Shown: one piece after another, positions 1 to 10,672 of the stretch
Position numbering within the stretch: the first letter of the stretch is position 1
Layout: each line of letters opens with the position of its first letter
Origin: Alphaproteobacteria bacterium
GTDB taxonomy: Bacteria; Pseudomonadota; Alphaproteobacteria; Rhodospirillales; Rhodospirillaceae
Length of the DNA: 64,000 nt
NCBI GenBank assembly: GCA_003246625.1
Contig: QJZR01000010.1
Coordinates: 62,001-126,000 of the forward strand
Direction: 5' to 3'
Made by a program: the position numbers and the translations under genes
The notes under the pieces: model-generated
Seen by the model: only the letters and a program-made list of their open reading frames with translations
Told to the model about the DNA's origin: nothing
Database searches by the model: none

Positions 1-131
1 CCTGCTGCTGGGCGAGATCAATCCCGGCCTGCATCCGCTGCTGGCGGCGGCCTTGCGCTTCCTCGAATCCTGCCTGGGCGCGGCGTTGGCCTTCGCCATC
101 GTCTGGGGTTGGCGGGCGATCGCGGTGCGGA

Positions 132-986
<855 letters not shown>

Positions 987-1113
987 GGGCGAAGACTCTT
1001 TGGAAGTGGTACAAGTGTGCGGCGGCGCATCTTGCCACCATCCCCCCTTGGATTAAAGTGTCTGCGTCATATCTTTCCCGCGGGGTTCATCCGCGCTTTT
1101 CCAGGAGGTTTTC

Positions 1114-2013
1114 ATGGCCGTTTCCGTCCGCCCGCGCCGCAGCGTGCTCTACATGCCCGGTTCCAACGCCCGTGCCCTGGAAAAGGCGAAGACCTTGCCC
1201 GCCGACGGTCTGATTCTCGACCTTGAGGACGCGGTCTCCCCCGACGCCAAGCCCGAGGCCCGTGCCAACATCGTCAAGGTCCTCGGCGCGGGCGGCAAGC
1301 CCTATGGCAAGCGCGAGGCGATCGTCCGCGTCAACGGTCTCAACACCCCCTGGGGGATGGACGACATCGCGGCGGTGGCGAAGCTCGGCGCCGACGGCAT
1401 CGCCGTGCCCAAGGTGGAAAGCGCCGACGGCATCCGTCAGGTGCAGGCGGCGGTGCGCGCCGCGGGCGGGCCCGAGGACCTGCCGGTCTGGGCGATGATC
1501 GAAACCCCGATGGGGGTGCTGCGCGCCGAGGAAATCGCCGGTGCCTCGCCCGCCGTCGCCGGGCTGGTGATGGGGACTTCGGATTTGGCGAAGGACCTGC
1601 ATTGCGAACACACCTTCGACCGCGAGCCGTTCCTCACCGCGTTTTCCCTGATCATCCTCGCCGCCCGCGCCCACGGCGTCGCGGCGCTGGACGGGGTGCA
1701 TCTCGACCTGGCCGACGACGACGGCTTCGCCGCCGCCTGCGCCCAGGGCCGGCGCCTGGGCTTCGACGGCAAGACCCTGATCCATCCGAAGACGGTGGCG
1801 GTGGCCAACGCCGCCTTCGCCCCCTCGCCCGAGGCGGTGGAGAAGGCGCGCGAGCTGATCGCCGTCTATGCCGACGCGGTGGCGCGGGGGCAGGGGGTGG
1901 TGGTTCTCGACGGCAAGCTGATCGAGCAACTGCACGTTGATAACGCCCGCCGTCTGGTGGCGTTGGCCGAAGCCATCGCGGAGATCGGCGCGGCGGCTGG
2001 GGTTTCGGCGTAA
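1114..2013 (+). CDS. HpcH/HpaI aldolase / CitE-like CoA-ester lyase (malyl-CoA lyase or thioesterase family)
   Basis: The product (299 aa) is a TIM-barrel enzyme of the CitE/malyl-CoA lyase family. Family signatures are RSVLYMPGSNARALEKA at the start, DGLILDLEDAVSPDAK (acidic metal/CoA region), VRVNGLNTPWG, and AMIETPMGVLRAEEI, where the Glu coordinates Mg. A strong ribosome site (AGGAGG, 1102-1107) sits 6 bases before the ATG. Members cleave or hydrolyse malyl-CoA, methylmalyl-CoA, citramalyl-CoA or related esters; the exact substrate cannot be read from sequence. Its place directly before sdhCDAB suggests C4-dicarboxylate or glyoxylate chemistry, for example malyl-CoA turnover. No citrate lyase partner subunits are nearby. 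Confidence 0.8.
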   Translation: MAVSVRPRRSVLYMPGSNARALEKAKTLPADGLILDLEDAVSPDAKPEARANIVKVLGAGGKPYGKREAIVRVNGLNTPWGMDDIAAVAKLGADGIAVPKVESADGIRQVQAAVRAAGGPEDLPVWAMIETPMGVLRAEEIAGASPAVAGLVMGTSDLAKDLHCEHTFDREPFLTAFSLIILAARAHGVAALDGVHLDLADDDGFAAACAQGRRLGFDGKTLIHPKTVAVANAAFAPSPEAVEKARELIAVYADAVARGQGVVVLDGKLIEQLHVDNARRLVALAEAIAEIGAAAGVSA

Positions 2014-2040
2014 GGATTGTCTTTCGGCCTGTGGTTTGCC

Positions 2041-2123
2041 TTGACCGGATATATCGAAGGATGTATCAGGGGCAACTCTCCGCCGTGGTTCGGCTTGCCG
2101 GGTTGGGGAGCCTGGTTTATGGT
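2041..2123 (+). promoter_or_regulatory. Candidate sigma-70 promoters for sdhCDAB
   Basis: Two promoter-like pairs lie in the 209-base gap before sdhC: TTGACC (2041-2046) with TATCAG (2064-2069) at a 17-base spacer, and TTGCCG (2095-2100) with TATGGT (2118-2123), also at 17 bases. The gap has no convincing gene; a short open frame there has no family character. Which of the two is used is unknown. Confidence 0.35.
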
Positions 2124-2222
2124 ACACGGGTTTGATCTGCTGCGCGAATTTGGATGGGAAAGGGGACTTCGCCGGTCCTGGTTTGTTTTCCCGCCTCCAC
2201 TCTCTCTAGAGGGGCATCCGTC

Positions 2223-2627
2223 ATGACGCTGCTGGAAGAAAGAATCAACCGCGGGGGGCCGGTTTCTCCGCACCTGCAAGTTTACGACATGTTCAAGTTG
2301 ACGTCGTTCCTGTCGATCATCCACCGCGTTTTCGGCGCGGGGTTGCTGGTCGGCACGCTGTTGTTCACCTACTGGATCGCGTCCGCCGCGGCGGGTCCGC
2401 AGGCCTACGACTGCGCGATGAACTTCCTCGGCTCGTGGTTCGGCTACCTGTTGGTCTTCGGCTGGTCGTTCGCGCTGTTCTATCACATGTGCAACGGTGT
2501 CCGTCACATGCTCTGGGACACCGGGCGGATGCTCGCCTTGAAGGACATTTACCAGTCCGGGTACGTCATGGTGGCCTGCGCGAGCGGCCTGACCGTGGTC
2601 GCCTGGGTCCTTGGTTTGAGCCTCTGA
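2223..2627 (+). CDS. sdhC: Succinate dehydrogenase cytochrome b556 subunit SdhC
   Basis: This is the larger membrane anchor of respiratory complex II, which holds heme b and the ubiquinone site. The 134-aa product has three hydrophobic helices, at about residues 28-55, 68-90 and 113-133. SIIHRVFG (31-38) is the quinone-site Ser/Arg motif, and FYHMCNGVRHMLWD supplies the probable heme ligand His88. I chose the ATG at 2223 because it gives the family N-terminus (ERINRGGPVSPHLQVY); an in-frame start at 2154 would add 23 unsupported residues. It is the first gene of sdhCDAB, with 16 bases to sdhD. Confidence 0.95.
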   Translation: MTLLEERINRGGPVSPHLQVYDMFKLTSFLSIIHRVFGAGLLVGTLLFTYWIASAAAGPQAYDCAMNFLGSWFGYLLVFGWSFALFYHMCNGVRHMLWDTGRMLALKDIYQSGYVMVACASGLTVVAWVLGLSL

Positions 2628-2643
2628 AGGGGAGGGAGCAAAA

Positions 2644-3024
2644 ATGGCAATGCGTTCCGCTTTGGGCCGCGCCCGCGGCATTGGCTCCGCGAAGGACGGT
2701 TTCCACCACTGGTGGATCGAGCGTCTGTCTGCGATCGCCCTGGTCCCGTTGACTCTTTGGTTCGCCTCCGCGGTGATCAGCGTCGCCGGGGCCGACTATG
2801 CAACGTTTTCCGCTTTCCTGGCCAAGCCGTGGAACGCCGGACTGATGATCTGCTTCATCTGCGCCGGTTTCCTGCACGGCAAGATGGGCATGGAAGTGAT
2901 CGTCGAAGACTACGTCGAGCCCCGCTGCGTGCAGGTTGCGGTTCGGATCTTTCTGAACATCGCGGTCTATGTGCTCGGCGTGATCTCCGTGGTTTCCGTT
3001 TTGACCGTCGCCGTGAGGGGGTAA
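2644..3024 (+). CDS. sdhD: Succinate dehydrogenase hydrophobic membrane anchor SdhD
   Basis: SdhD (126 aa) completes the membrane anchor of complex II. It has three membrane helices, at about 26-48, 62-84 and 98-122. The segment HGKMGMEVIVEDYV begins with His78, which matches the position of the E. coli SdhD heme ligand, and ends with the conserved Asp-Tyr near the quinone pocket. GFHHWWIERLSA at residues 19-30 is the usual cytoplasmic-side start. A GGAGGG ribosome site lies just before the ATG. It lies between sdhC and sdhA, only 6 bases before sdhA. Confidence 0.95.
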   Translation: MAMRSALGRARGIGSAKDGFHHWWIERLSAIALVPLTLWFASAVISVAGADYATFSAFLAKPWNAGLMICFICAGFLHGKMGMEVIVEDYVEPRCVQVAVRIFLNIAVYVLGVISVVSVLTVAVRG

Positions 3025-3030
3025 CGCACG

Positions 3031-4815
3031 ATGTCCGCCTATCAGATTATCGAACATGAATACGACGTCGTGGTCGTCGGCGCCGGCGGCGCCGGACTGC
3101 GCGCCACCTTCGGCATGGCTCAGGCGGGTCTGAGGACCGCCTGCGTGACCAAGGTCTTCCCCACCCGCAGCCACACCGTGGCGGCGCAGGGCGGCGTTGC
3201 TGCGGCGCTGGCCAACATGGCCGACGACTCCTGGCAGTGGCACATGTACGACACCGTCAAGGGTGCCGACTGGCTGGGCGACCAGGACGCCATCGAATAC
3301 ATGTGCCGCGAGGCGATTCCCGCGGTCTACGAGCTCGAGCACTTCGGCGTGCCCTTCTCGCGCACCAAGGAAGGCAAGATCTATCAGCGTCCGTTCGGCG
3401 GGCACATGCGCGACTACGGCAAGGCGCCGGTGCCGCGTGCCTGCGCCGCCGCCGACCGTACCGGCCACGCGATCCTGCACACCCTCTATCAGCAGAGCCT
3501 GAAGCACGACGCCGAGTTCTTCATCGAGTACTTCGCCATCGACCTGATCATGGACGGCGACACCTGCCGTGGCGTGATGGTGTGGAACCTGGCCGACGGC
3601 ACCCTGCACCGCTTCCGCGCCCACATGGTGGTTCTGGCCACCGGCGGGTACGGCCGTTCCTACTTCTCGTGCACCTCGGCGCACACCTGCACCGGCGACG
3701 GCAACGCCATGGTCGCCCGCGCCGGTCTGCCGTTGCAGGACATGGAATTCGTGCAGTTCCATCCGACCGGCATCTACACCGCGGGCTGCCTGATCACCGA
3801 GGGCGCGCGCGGCGAGGGCGGCTATCTCACCAACTCCGAGGGCGAGCGCTTCATGGAGCGTTACGCGCCGACGGCGAAGGATCTGGCCTCGCGCGACGTG
3901 GTTTCCCGCGCCATGACCATCGAAATCCGCGAGGGCCGCGGCTGCGGTCCGAAGAAGGACCACATCGACCTGCACCTCGAGCACCTGGGCGGCGACGTGC
4001 TGCACAAGCTGCTGCCCGGCATCACCGAGACGGCGAAGATCTTCTCCGGCGTCGACGCGACCAAGGAGGCGATCCCGGTTCTGCCGACGGTGCACTACAA
4101 CATGGGCGGCATTCCGACCAACTACCTGGGCGAAGTGCTGAACCCGACGAAGAAGGACAGCGAGGCGGTGGTCCCCGGCCTGATGGCGATCGGCGAGGCG
4201 GCCTGCGTCTCGGTGCACGGCGCCAACCGTCTGGGCTGCAACTCGCTCCTCGACATCGTGGTGTTCGGCCGCGCCGCGGCGATCCGCACCGCCGAGCTGG
4301 TCAAGCCCGGCGAGGCGCACAAGCCGCTGCCCGCCTCCGCCGACGATCCGGCGATCGCCCGTTTCGACCGTCTGCGCAACGCCAACGGCTCGCGCCGGGT
4401 GTCGGAAATCCGTCTCGACATGCAGCTGGCGATGCAGAAGGACGCCGCGGTGTTCCGCACCGCCGAGTCCCTGAAGGCGGGGGTCAAGTCGGTGACCGCG
4501 ATCGCCGATACCCTGAAGGACATCAAGCTGGCCGACCGGTCGATGATCTGGAACTCGGACCTCGCCGAGGCGATGGAACTCGAGAACCTGATGGTCTGCT
4601 CGGTCACCACCATCGTCGGCGCCGAGGCCCGTCACGAAAGCCGCGGGGCGCATGCGCGCGAGGATTTCTCCACCCGCGACGACGCCGAATGGATGAAGCA
4701 CACGCTGGCGTGGTGCAACGACAAGTATCGCGTCAAGCTGGACTACCGCCCGGTGCATACCTACACCCTGACCAAGGATGTGGAGTATATCGAGCCGAAA
4801 GCCCGCGTGTATTGA
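3031..4815 (+). CDS. sdhA: Succinate dehydrogenase flavoprotein subunit SdhA
   Basis: The 594-aa catalytic subunit oxidises succinate to fumarate using covalently bound FAD on the cytoplasmic face. The dinucleotide-binding GAGGAGLRA lies at residues 17-25, and [11 protein letters not shown] contains His48, the expected FAD-linked histidine. VQFHPTG and [11 protein letters not shown] carry substrate-binding and proton-shuttle residues. [13 protein letters not shown] and a C-terminal [10 protein letters not shown] complete the family pattern at full length. It is followed by sdhB after 45 bases. Confidence 0.97.
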   Translation: MSAYQIIEHEYDVVVVGAGGAGLRATFGMAQAGLRTACVTKVFPTRSHTVAAQGGVAAALANMADDSWQWHMYDTVKGADWLGDQDAIEYMCREAIPAVYELEHFGVPFSRTKEGKIYQRPFGGHMRDYGKAPVPRACAAADRTGHAILHTLYQQSLKHDAEFFIEYFAIDLIMDGDTCRGVMVWNLADGTLHRFRAHMVVLATGGYGRSYFSCTSAHTCTGDGNAMVARAGLPLQDMEFVQFHPTGIYTAGCLITEGARGEGGYLTNSEGERFMERYAPTAKDLASRDVVSRAMTIEIREGRGCGPKKDHIDLHLEHLGGDVLHKLLPGITETAKIFSGVDATKEAIPVLPTVHYNMGGIPTNYLGEVLNPTKKDSEAVVPGLMAIGEAACVSVHGANRLGCNSLLDIVVFGRAAAIRTAELVKPGEAHKPLPASADDPAIARFDRLRNANGSRRVSEIRLDMQLAMQKDAAVFRTAESLKAGVKSVTAIADTLKDIKLADRSMIWNSDLAEAMELENLMVCSVTTIVGAEARHESRGAHAREDFSTRDDAEWMKHTLAWCNDKYRVKLDYRPVHTYTLTKDVEYIEPKARVY

Positions 4816-4860
4816 CCCTAGGACTGCAAGGGGTGTCCTTTCGGACGCCGAGGAGAAACC

Positions 4861-5640
4861 ATGGTTCAGTTCGTTTTGCCTCGTAACTCCCGCGTCAAGC
4901 CCGGCAAGTCCCACAAGGCTCCGGCCGGTGCCAAGAACGTCAAGGAGTTCCATATCTACCGGTACGACCCGGACGAGAAGAAAAACCCGACGCTCGACAT
5001 CTTCGAGGTTGACCTCGACGAGATCGGGCCGATGGTTCTCGACGCGCTTCTCAAGATCAAGGACGACATCGACCCGACCCTGACCTTCCGGCGGTCCTGC
5101 CGCGAGGGCATCTGCGGGTCGTGCGCGATGTGCATCGACGGCATCAACACCCTGGCGTGTCTGAAGCCGATCGCCGACGTCAAGGGTCCGGTGAAGATCT
5201 ATCCGCTGCCGCACCTGGAAGTGATCAAGGATCTGGTCTGCGACCTCGACCACCTCTATGCGCAGTACGCCAGCATCGAGCCTTGGATGAAGACCAAGAC
5301 CCCGATGCCGAAGCAGGAACGCCTGCAATCGCCGGAAGAGCGCGAGAAGCTCGACGGCCTGTGGGAATGCGTGCTCTGCTTCTGCTGCGCCACCTCGTGC
5401 CCCAGCTATTGGTGGAACGGCCATCGTTACCTCGGCCCCTCCATCCTGTTGCAGGCGGCGCGCTGGGTGATGGATACCCGCGACGAGGGTCAGGGCGAGC
5501 GTCTGGACGATCTTGAGGATCCGTTCAAGCTCTACCGCTGCCACACCATCCTCAACTGCGTGAAGGCCTGCCCGCGCGGCCTGAACCCGGCGAAGGCGAT
5601 CGCCGACCTCAAGGTGCTGATGATGGAGCGCATCCTCTGA
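4861..5640 (+). CDS. sdhB: Succinate dehydrogenase iron-sulfur subunit SdhB
   Basis: SdhB (259 aa) passes electrons from SdhA to quinone through three clusters. Cys80, Cys85, Cys88 and Cys100 ([12 protein letters not shown]) form the plant-type [2Fe-2S] site. Cys170, 173, 176 and 180 ([12 protein letters not shown]) form the [4Fe-4S] site and Cys227, 233 and 237 ([12 protein letters not shown]) the [3Fe-4S] site. The ATG at 4861 follows GAGGAGAAACC, a clear ribosome site. It ends the operon and is followed by a strong terminator hairpin. Confidence 0.97.
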   Translation: MVQFVLPRNSRVKPGKSHKAPAGAKNVKEFHIYRYDPDEKKNPTLDIFEVDLDEIGPMVLDALLKIKDDIDPTLTFRRSCREGICGSCAMCIDGINTLACLKPIADVKGPVKIYPLPHLEVIKDLVCDLDHLYAQYASIEPWMKTKTPMPKQERLQSPEEREKLDGLWECVLCFCCATSCPSYWWNGHRYLGPSILLQAARWVMDTRDEGQGERLDDLEDPFKLYRCHTILNCVKACPRGLNPAKAIADLKVLMMERIL

Positions 5641-5670
5641 TCCCACGCGGATCGAGGTTCCGAAAATCCG

Positions 5671-5699
5671 CCGCCCCGGGGCAACCCGGGGCGGTTTTT
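5671..5699 (+). terminator. Rho-independent terminator of sdhCDAB
   Basis: A perfect 10-bp GC stem (5671-5680 with 5685-5694) closes a GCAA tetraloop and is followed directly by TTTTT. It lies 30 bases after the sdhB stop and just before the end of the convergent TPR gene, so it also separates the two transcripts. Confidence 0.88.
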
Positions 5700-5703
5700 C
5701 GTT

Positions 5704-7836
5704 TCAGGAAAAGCGTTCCGCCAGGGCGGCGGCCAGCGCCGCCAGCGGTTCCGCCCAGTCGCCGGGGGCGGCCTGACGGAAGACGCGGGCCTCGGGATAC
5801 CAGGGGGAGACCTGGCCCGGCAGGCCCCAGCGCCAATCGGCGGAAAACGGCAGCAGCGCCCAGGCGGGAAGGCCCAGCGCCAGGGCCAGATGAATCGGCG
5901 CGCTGTCGATGGAAACGGTCAGGTCCACCGCCGCGGCGATGCCCGCGACGTCGGCGAAGTCGCCGATCCCGGCGGAGAGCGGGCGGACCCGCGTGTCGGC
6001 CTCCAGGGTCGCCGCGTCCGGGGCGTCGACGTCCTTTTGCAACGGCACGATGGCGGCCCCGGCGGGCAGGGCGGCGAGCAGCCGGGCCAGGGGAACGGCG
6101 CGGGTCAGGTGCGGTCCGCGCCGGGTTTCGGCGCGGCCGGACCAGGCGATGCCGATGCGCGGATGGGGCAGGTCGGCCAGCCGTCCGGCCCAGTGGGCGG
6201 CGGCCTCGGGGGGGACGGTCAGCCAGGCGGCGGCGACCGGCGCGGGGCCGAGGCGGCGGGGCAGGTCGGGCAGCGGGCAGCAGGCGTCGGCGCAGGTTTC
6301 GGCGGCGGTGGCGGCGATGCCGGGCTGGGCGGCGAGCAGGCGGAGCAGGGGGGACGGCGCTTCCACCACCAGGCGTTCGGCGCGTTGCGCGGCCAGCGGG
6401 ATGAAGCGTCCGAATTGCAGGGTGTCGCCATAGCCTTGCTCGGCGGCGAGAAGCAGGGTTTCCACCGGGCGGCCGTTCCATTCCGGCAGTTCGCTGCAAC
6501 GGCGGGCGACCGGGCGGCGCTTGCGGAAGAAGCGGGAGGAAAAGTCGGGCCAGGCCTCGGCGAATTCGCCCAGGGTCAGGCGCGACAGGGCGCGGCAAAG
6601 GCGGATGTCGGGGGCGCCGGGGGAGAGCGCTAGGGCGCGTTCGTAGGCGGCCAGGGCGTCTTGGGGGCGGCCGAGGTCGTCGAGGACGAGGCCGAGATCG
6701 TGCCAGGCGTTCAGCCGCGCGGGATCGGCGGCGGTGGCGGCCTGGTGCGCCGCCAATCCTTCCGTCAGGCGGCCCAGGGCGACCAGTGCCTCGCCCCGGG
6801 CGTTGAGCAGGCCGGGGTGGCCGGGGGTGGCGGCCAAACCGGCTTCCGCCGCGGCCAGGGCCTCGTCCGCCCGGCCGCATTCGACCAGCGCCAGGGACAG
6901 GTTTTCGCGGATGTCGGCGTCGCCGGGGGAGAAGGCGGCGGCGGCGGCCAGGTCGCGCGCCGCTTCCGCGAAGCGGTCCTCGCGGGCGAGCAGGGTGCCG
7001 CGGTTGTACAGGGCGTCGGCGTCGCCGGGATCCGCCGCCAGCACCGCGTCGAGATCGGCGATCGCCGCGGCGCGGCGTCCGGCGCGGGCATGTACCCGGG
7101 CGCGTTCCAGGCGGGCGCCGCGATGGCCGGGGGCGCGGGTCAGCGTCTGGTCGAGGGCCTCCAGCGCTTCCGGCAGGCGTTCCAGGGCGATCAGCGCGGC
7201 GGCGCGATTGAACTGAGTTTCGGCGTGGTTGGGGCGGCGTTCCAGCGCCGCGTCGAAGCTGGCCAGGGCCACCCCCGCCCGGCCGCGGCGCAACAGGGCG
7301 ATGCCCCGGTTGTTCCAGGCGGCGGAATGGTCGGCGGCCAGGGTCAGCACCGCGTCGAAGCAGTCGCGCGCCGCGTCCCAATGGGCCAGCGCCAGTTCGG
7401 CGCAGCCCAGGTTGAAAATCGCCTCGATGCCATAGGGGGTCAGGTCCACCGCCCGGTTCAGGCTGTCCGCCGCTTCCTCGGGGCGGGCCAGCGCCAAAAG
7501 GGCGCGGCCGCGCCGCGACCAGGCGTCGGCGTCGTCGGGGGTGGCGGCGATGGCGGCGTCGAGAACCGCCAGCGCGGCCTTCGCCTCGCCCAGGTCGAGC
7601 AGCGGCAGGGCCAGGTCGGCGCCCGCTGGCGGGTGCAGCGCGGCGGCGCGGGACAGCACGTTGCGGGCCTCGGCCAGGGCGCCGCGCTGATAGAGGGCCA
7701 GGCCGAACAGGCGCAGGATTTCCGGGGCGTCGGGGGCTTGCGACAGGCTGGCGCGGTATCCCGCCAGGGCGGTGTCGAGGTCGCCGCGGCGATGCGCGGC
7801 GAGGGCGGCTGGGAAGGGGTCGTCGGCCGCCGTCAT
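5704..7836 (-). CDS. TPR protein with C-terminal glycosyltransferase-like domain
   Basis: The 710-aa product has roughly a dozen tetratricopeptide repeats over residues 10-425 (phrases such as WNNRGIALLRRGR and ALYNRGTLLAREDR). A C-terminal domain follows (about 460-705) with LLLAAEQGYGDTLQFGRFIP, RIGIAWSGR and a SIDSAPIHLALALGLP motif ending in LLPFSADWRW. This layout is typical of bacterial TPR/GT9- or GT41-like proteins, so transfer of a sugar to a protein or envelope target is plausible; the target is unknown. The start at 7836 overlaps the stop of the upstream lipoprotein gene (ATGA), so translation is probably coupled. A longer in-frame reading to 8328 was rejected because it runs through the lipoprotein gene. 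There is no signal peptide. Confidence 0.82.
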   Translation of the reverse strand: MTAADDPFPAALAAHRRGDLDTALAGYRASLSQAPDAPEILRLFGLALYQRGALAEARNVLSRAAALHPPAGADLALPLLDLGEAKAALAVLDAAIAATPDDADAWSRRGRALLALARPEEAADSLNRAVDLTPYGIEAIFNLGCAELALAHWDAARDCFDAVLTLAADHSAAWNNRGIALLRRGRAGVALASFDAALERRPNHAETQFNRAAALIALERLPEALEALDQTLTRAPGHRGARLERARVHARAGRRAAAIADLDAVLAADPGDADALYNRGTLLAREDRFAEAARDLAAAAAFSPGDADIRENLSLALVECGRADEALAAAEAGLAATPGHPGLLNARGEALVALGRLTEGLAAHQAATAADPARLNAWHDLGLVLDDLGRPQDALAAYERALALSPGAPDIRLCRALSRLTLGEFAEAWPDFSSRFFRKRRPVARRCSELPEWNGRPVETLLLAAEQGYGDTLQFGRFIPLAAQRAERLVVEAPSPLLRLLAAQPGIAATAAETCADACCPLPDLPRRLGPAPVAAAWLTVPPEAAAHWAGRLADLPHPRIGIAWSGRAETRRGPHLTRAVPLARLLAALPAGAAIVPLQKDVDAPDAATLEADTRVRPLSAGIGDFADVAGIAAAVDLTVSIDSAPIHLALALGLPAWALLPFSADWRWGLPGQVSPWYPEARVFRQAAPGDWAEPLAALAAALAERFS

Positions 7837-8216
7837 GGCCGGATGCCGACGCCGTATTCGGCGGACGAGGTTCCCGGGTCGACGCAGACGAAATTGGCGC
7901 GCGCCGGATAGAACAGGCGGCAGTCCATCTTGGTCTGGCCGACCAGGCGGGCGACGCGGCCGCTCTTGGCGCAGACCGCGTCGGCCATGGCCTGCACCGC
8001 CGCGGGCGTGGTCTTCCAGGTGTTGTAGCAGATCGACGGCGCGTCCGGCGTGGAATCGCCCCGATAGGTCAGTTCCTCCATCGCCGCGTCGCGGCGGCGG
8101 TCGACGAAGGCGCCCTCGCCGCATCCCGTCAGCGTCGCGCCGCCGAGGGCGAGAACGGCAAGGACGGCAAGGCGGCGGGCCCGGCCGCGGGACGACGAAC
8201 ACGGGGAAACGGACAT
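7833..8216 (-). CDS. Small cysteine-containing lipoprotein, unknown function
   Basis: The 127-aa product starts with a basic region, then a hydrophobic stretch (RLAVLAVLALGGATLTGC) ending in a lipobox-like LTGC, so it is likely exported and lipidated. The mature part has four further Cys residues, spread around SICYNTW, DAVCAKSG, KMDCRLF and NFVCVDPG, consistent with periplasmic disulfides. I recognise no named family. The ATG at 8216 is preferred over one at 8312 because only it puts the signal peptide at the N-terminus. It overlaps the downstream TPR/glycosyltransferase gene by 4 bases. Confidence 0.72.
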   Translation of the reverse strand: MSVSPCSSSRGRARRLAVLAVLALGGATLTGCGEGAFVDRRRDAAMEELTYRGDSTPDAPSICYNTWKTTPAAVQAMADAVCAKSGRVARLVGQTKMDCRLFYPARANFVCVDPGTSSAEYGVGIRP

Positions 8217-8354
8217 CGGCAACTCTCCGCTGGCGAAACGCGGCGGAGACTCTAGCAGATAGAGGCGGGGAAGAGAACGTCCGCGGATTGACCTTGCCGG
8301 GGTTTTGCCCATTTATGTCGAGGGACATCAGAAGACGGCGAGGTTGTTGCGGCG

Positions 8355-9545
8355 ATGACGATGGCGTTCGGGTACGGCGCGGGAAAAGGCAAGGACACCG
8401 CGCAAGGCGGCGTTGTCGCCCTTTACCGCGACAGGCTGGCGCAGGGCGCCCTGGCCCCCGACCCGGTACAGGAAAACGCCGTCGCCGTCCTCGACGACTT
8501 GGCCGCGCGCCTGCGGGACTATCGCCCCGCGCCGGTGGCGGAGGGATTCGGCGGCTGGCTGGACCGCCTGCGTTTCGGCCAGCGTTCCGCCCCCGCCGCG
8601 CCGCCGCGCGGCCTGTACGTCTGGGGCGAGGTGGGGCGCGGCAAGTCGATGCTGATGGACGTCTTCCATCAGGCGCTCGCCACCCACGCCAAGCGCCGCG
8701 TCCATTTCCACGTCTTCATGCGCGAGGTGCACGAACAGCTTCATGCCCTGCGCCGCCAGCCCCACACCTTCGCCAAGGACGACATGGCCGACCCCCTGCT
8801 GGCGGTGGCCCGCCTGGTCGCCCACGATCTTTGGGTGCTTTGCCTGGACGAACTGGAGGTTCAGGACATCGGCGACGCGATGATCGTCGGCCGCCTGTTC
8901 GCCGCGTTGACCGACCTGGGGGTGGTGGTGGTCACCACCTCGAACCGGCACCCCCGCGACCTCTACAAGGACGGCTTGCAACGCGAGAAGTTCCTGCCCT
9001 TCATCGACCTGATTCTGTCGCGCCTGGACGTGCTGCACCTGGATGCCGCCCGCGACTACCGCCTGGGGCGGCTGAAGGGCGCGCGGCTTTACGTCACCCC
9101 CCTGGGCGAGGAGGCGGACGCCCACCTCAAGCACCTGTTCGACGAACTGGCGGGCGGCGCCGAGCCCCATGCCGACGAACTGATGGTGAAGGGGCGCCGC
9201 CTCGCCGTGCCGTGTTCGTCGGGCAACGTCGCCTGCTTTCCCTTCGCCGACCTGTGCGAGGCGCCCCTGGGCGCCACCGACTACATGGAAATCGCGGCGC
9301 GTTATCAGACGGTGATCGTCTCGGGGATTCCCCGCATGGGGGCGGACCGGGCTTCCGCCGCGCGCCGCTTCGTCACCATGATCGACGTTTTCTACGACCA
9401 CCGGGTCAAACTGATCGCCTCCGCCGCCGTGGCGCCGGAAAAACTCTACGAGGGCGAGGCCGGGGGCTTCGAGTTTCAAAGGACGGTTTCGCGCTTAATC
9501 GAGATGCAGGCGGAGGATTATCTGAGCGCGGCGCATCTGGCATAG
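8355..9545 (+). CDS. zapE: Cell division protein ZapE (AFG1-like ATPase)
   Basis: ZapE is a P-loop ATPase of the AFG1 family linked to Z-ring behaviour under stress; the mitochondrial homologue handles respiratory-chain subunits. The 396-aa product has Walker A GEVGRGKS, Walker B LCLDELEV, and the family segments FHVFMREVHEQLH and VTTSNRHPRDLYKDGLQREKF (the latter shortened here would read TSNRHPRDLY). It lies immediately upstream of mdh, an arrangement common in alphaproteobacteria. It diverges from the lipoprotein gene at 8216, leaving about 140 bases for both promoters. Confidence 0.92.
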   Translation: MTMAFGYGAGKGKDTAQGGVVALYRDRLAQGALAPDPVQENAVAVLDDLAARLRDYRPAPVAEGFGGWLDRLRFGQRSAPAAPPRGLYVWGEVGRGKSMLMDVFHQALATHAKRRVHFHVFMREVHEQLHALRRQPHTFAKDDMADPLLAVARLVAHDLWVLCLDELEVQDIGDAMIVGRLFAALTDLGVVVVTTSNRHPRDLYKDGLQREKFLPFIDLILSRLDVLHLDAARDYRLGRLKGARLYVTPLGEEADAHLKHLFDELAGGAEPHADELMVKGRRLAVPCSSGNVACFPFADLCEAPLGATDYMEIAARYQTVIVSGIPRMGADRASAARRFVTMIDVFYDHRVKLIASAAVAPEKLYEGEAGGFEFQRTVSRLIEMQAEDYLSAAHLA

Positions 9546-9591
9546 GCGGGGTGCGGCGTCGCCGCTTGCTCCGGGTGGGTAAACAAGGTAG

Positions 9592-10632
<1,041 letters not shown>

Positions 10633-10672
10633 CGGGGCCGGAGAGCCCCGAACGGAAGGAAACCAACCCGAC

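Noticed and set aside
2014-2226. Possible small peptide gene before sdhC (about 69 aa)
   Set aside because: No convincing ribosome site or family features; it overlaps promoter-like sites.
2566-5646. A 1026-codon open frame antisense to sdhDAB
   Set aside because: It is the GC-rich shadow of strongly conserved genes on the other strand, with low-complexity His/Arg/Gly-rich translation and no ribosome site or family.
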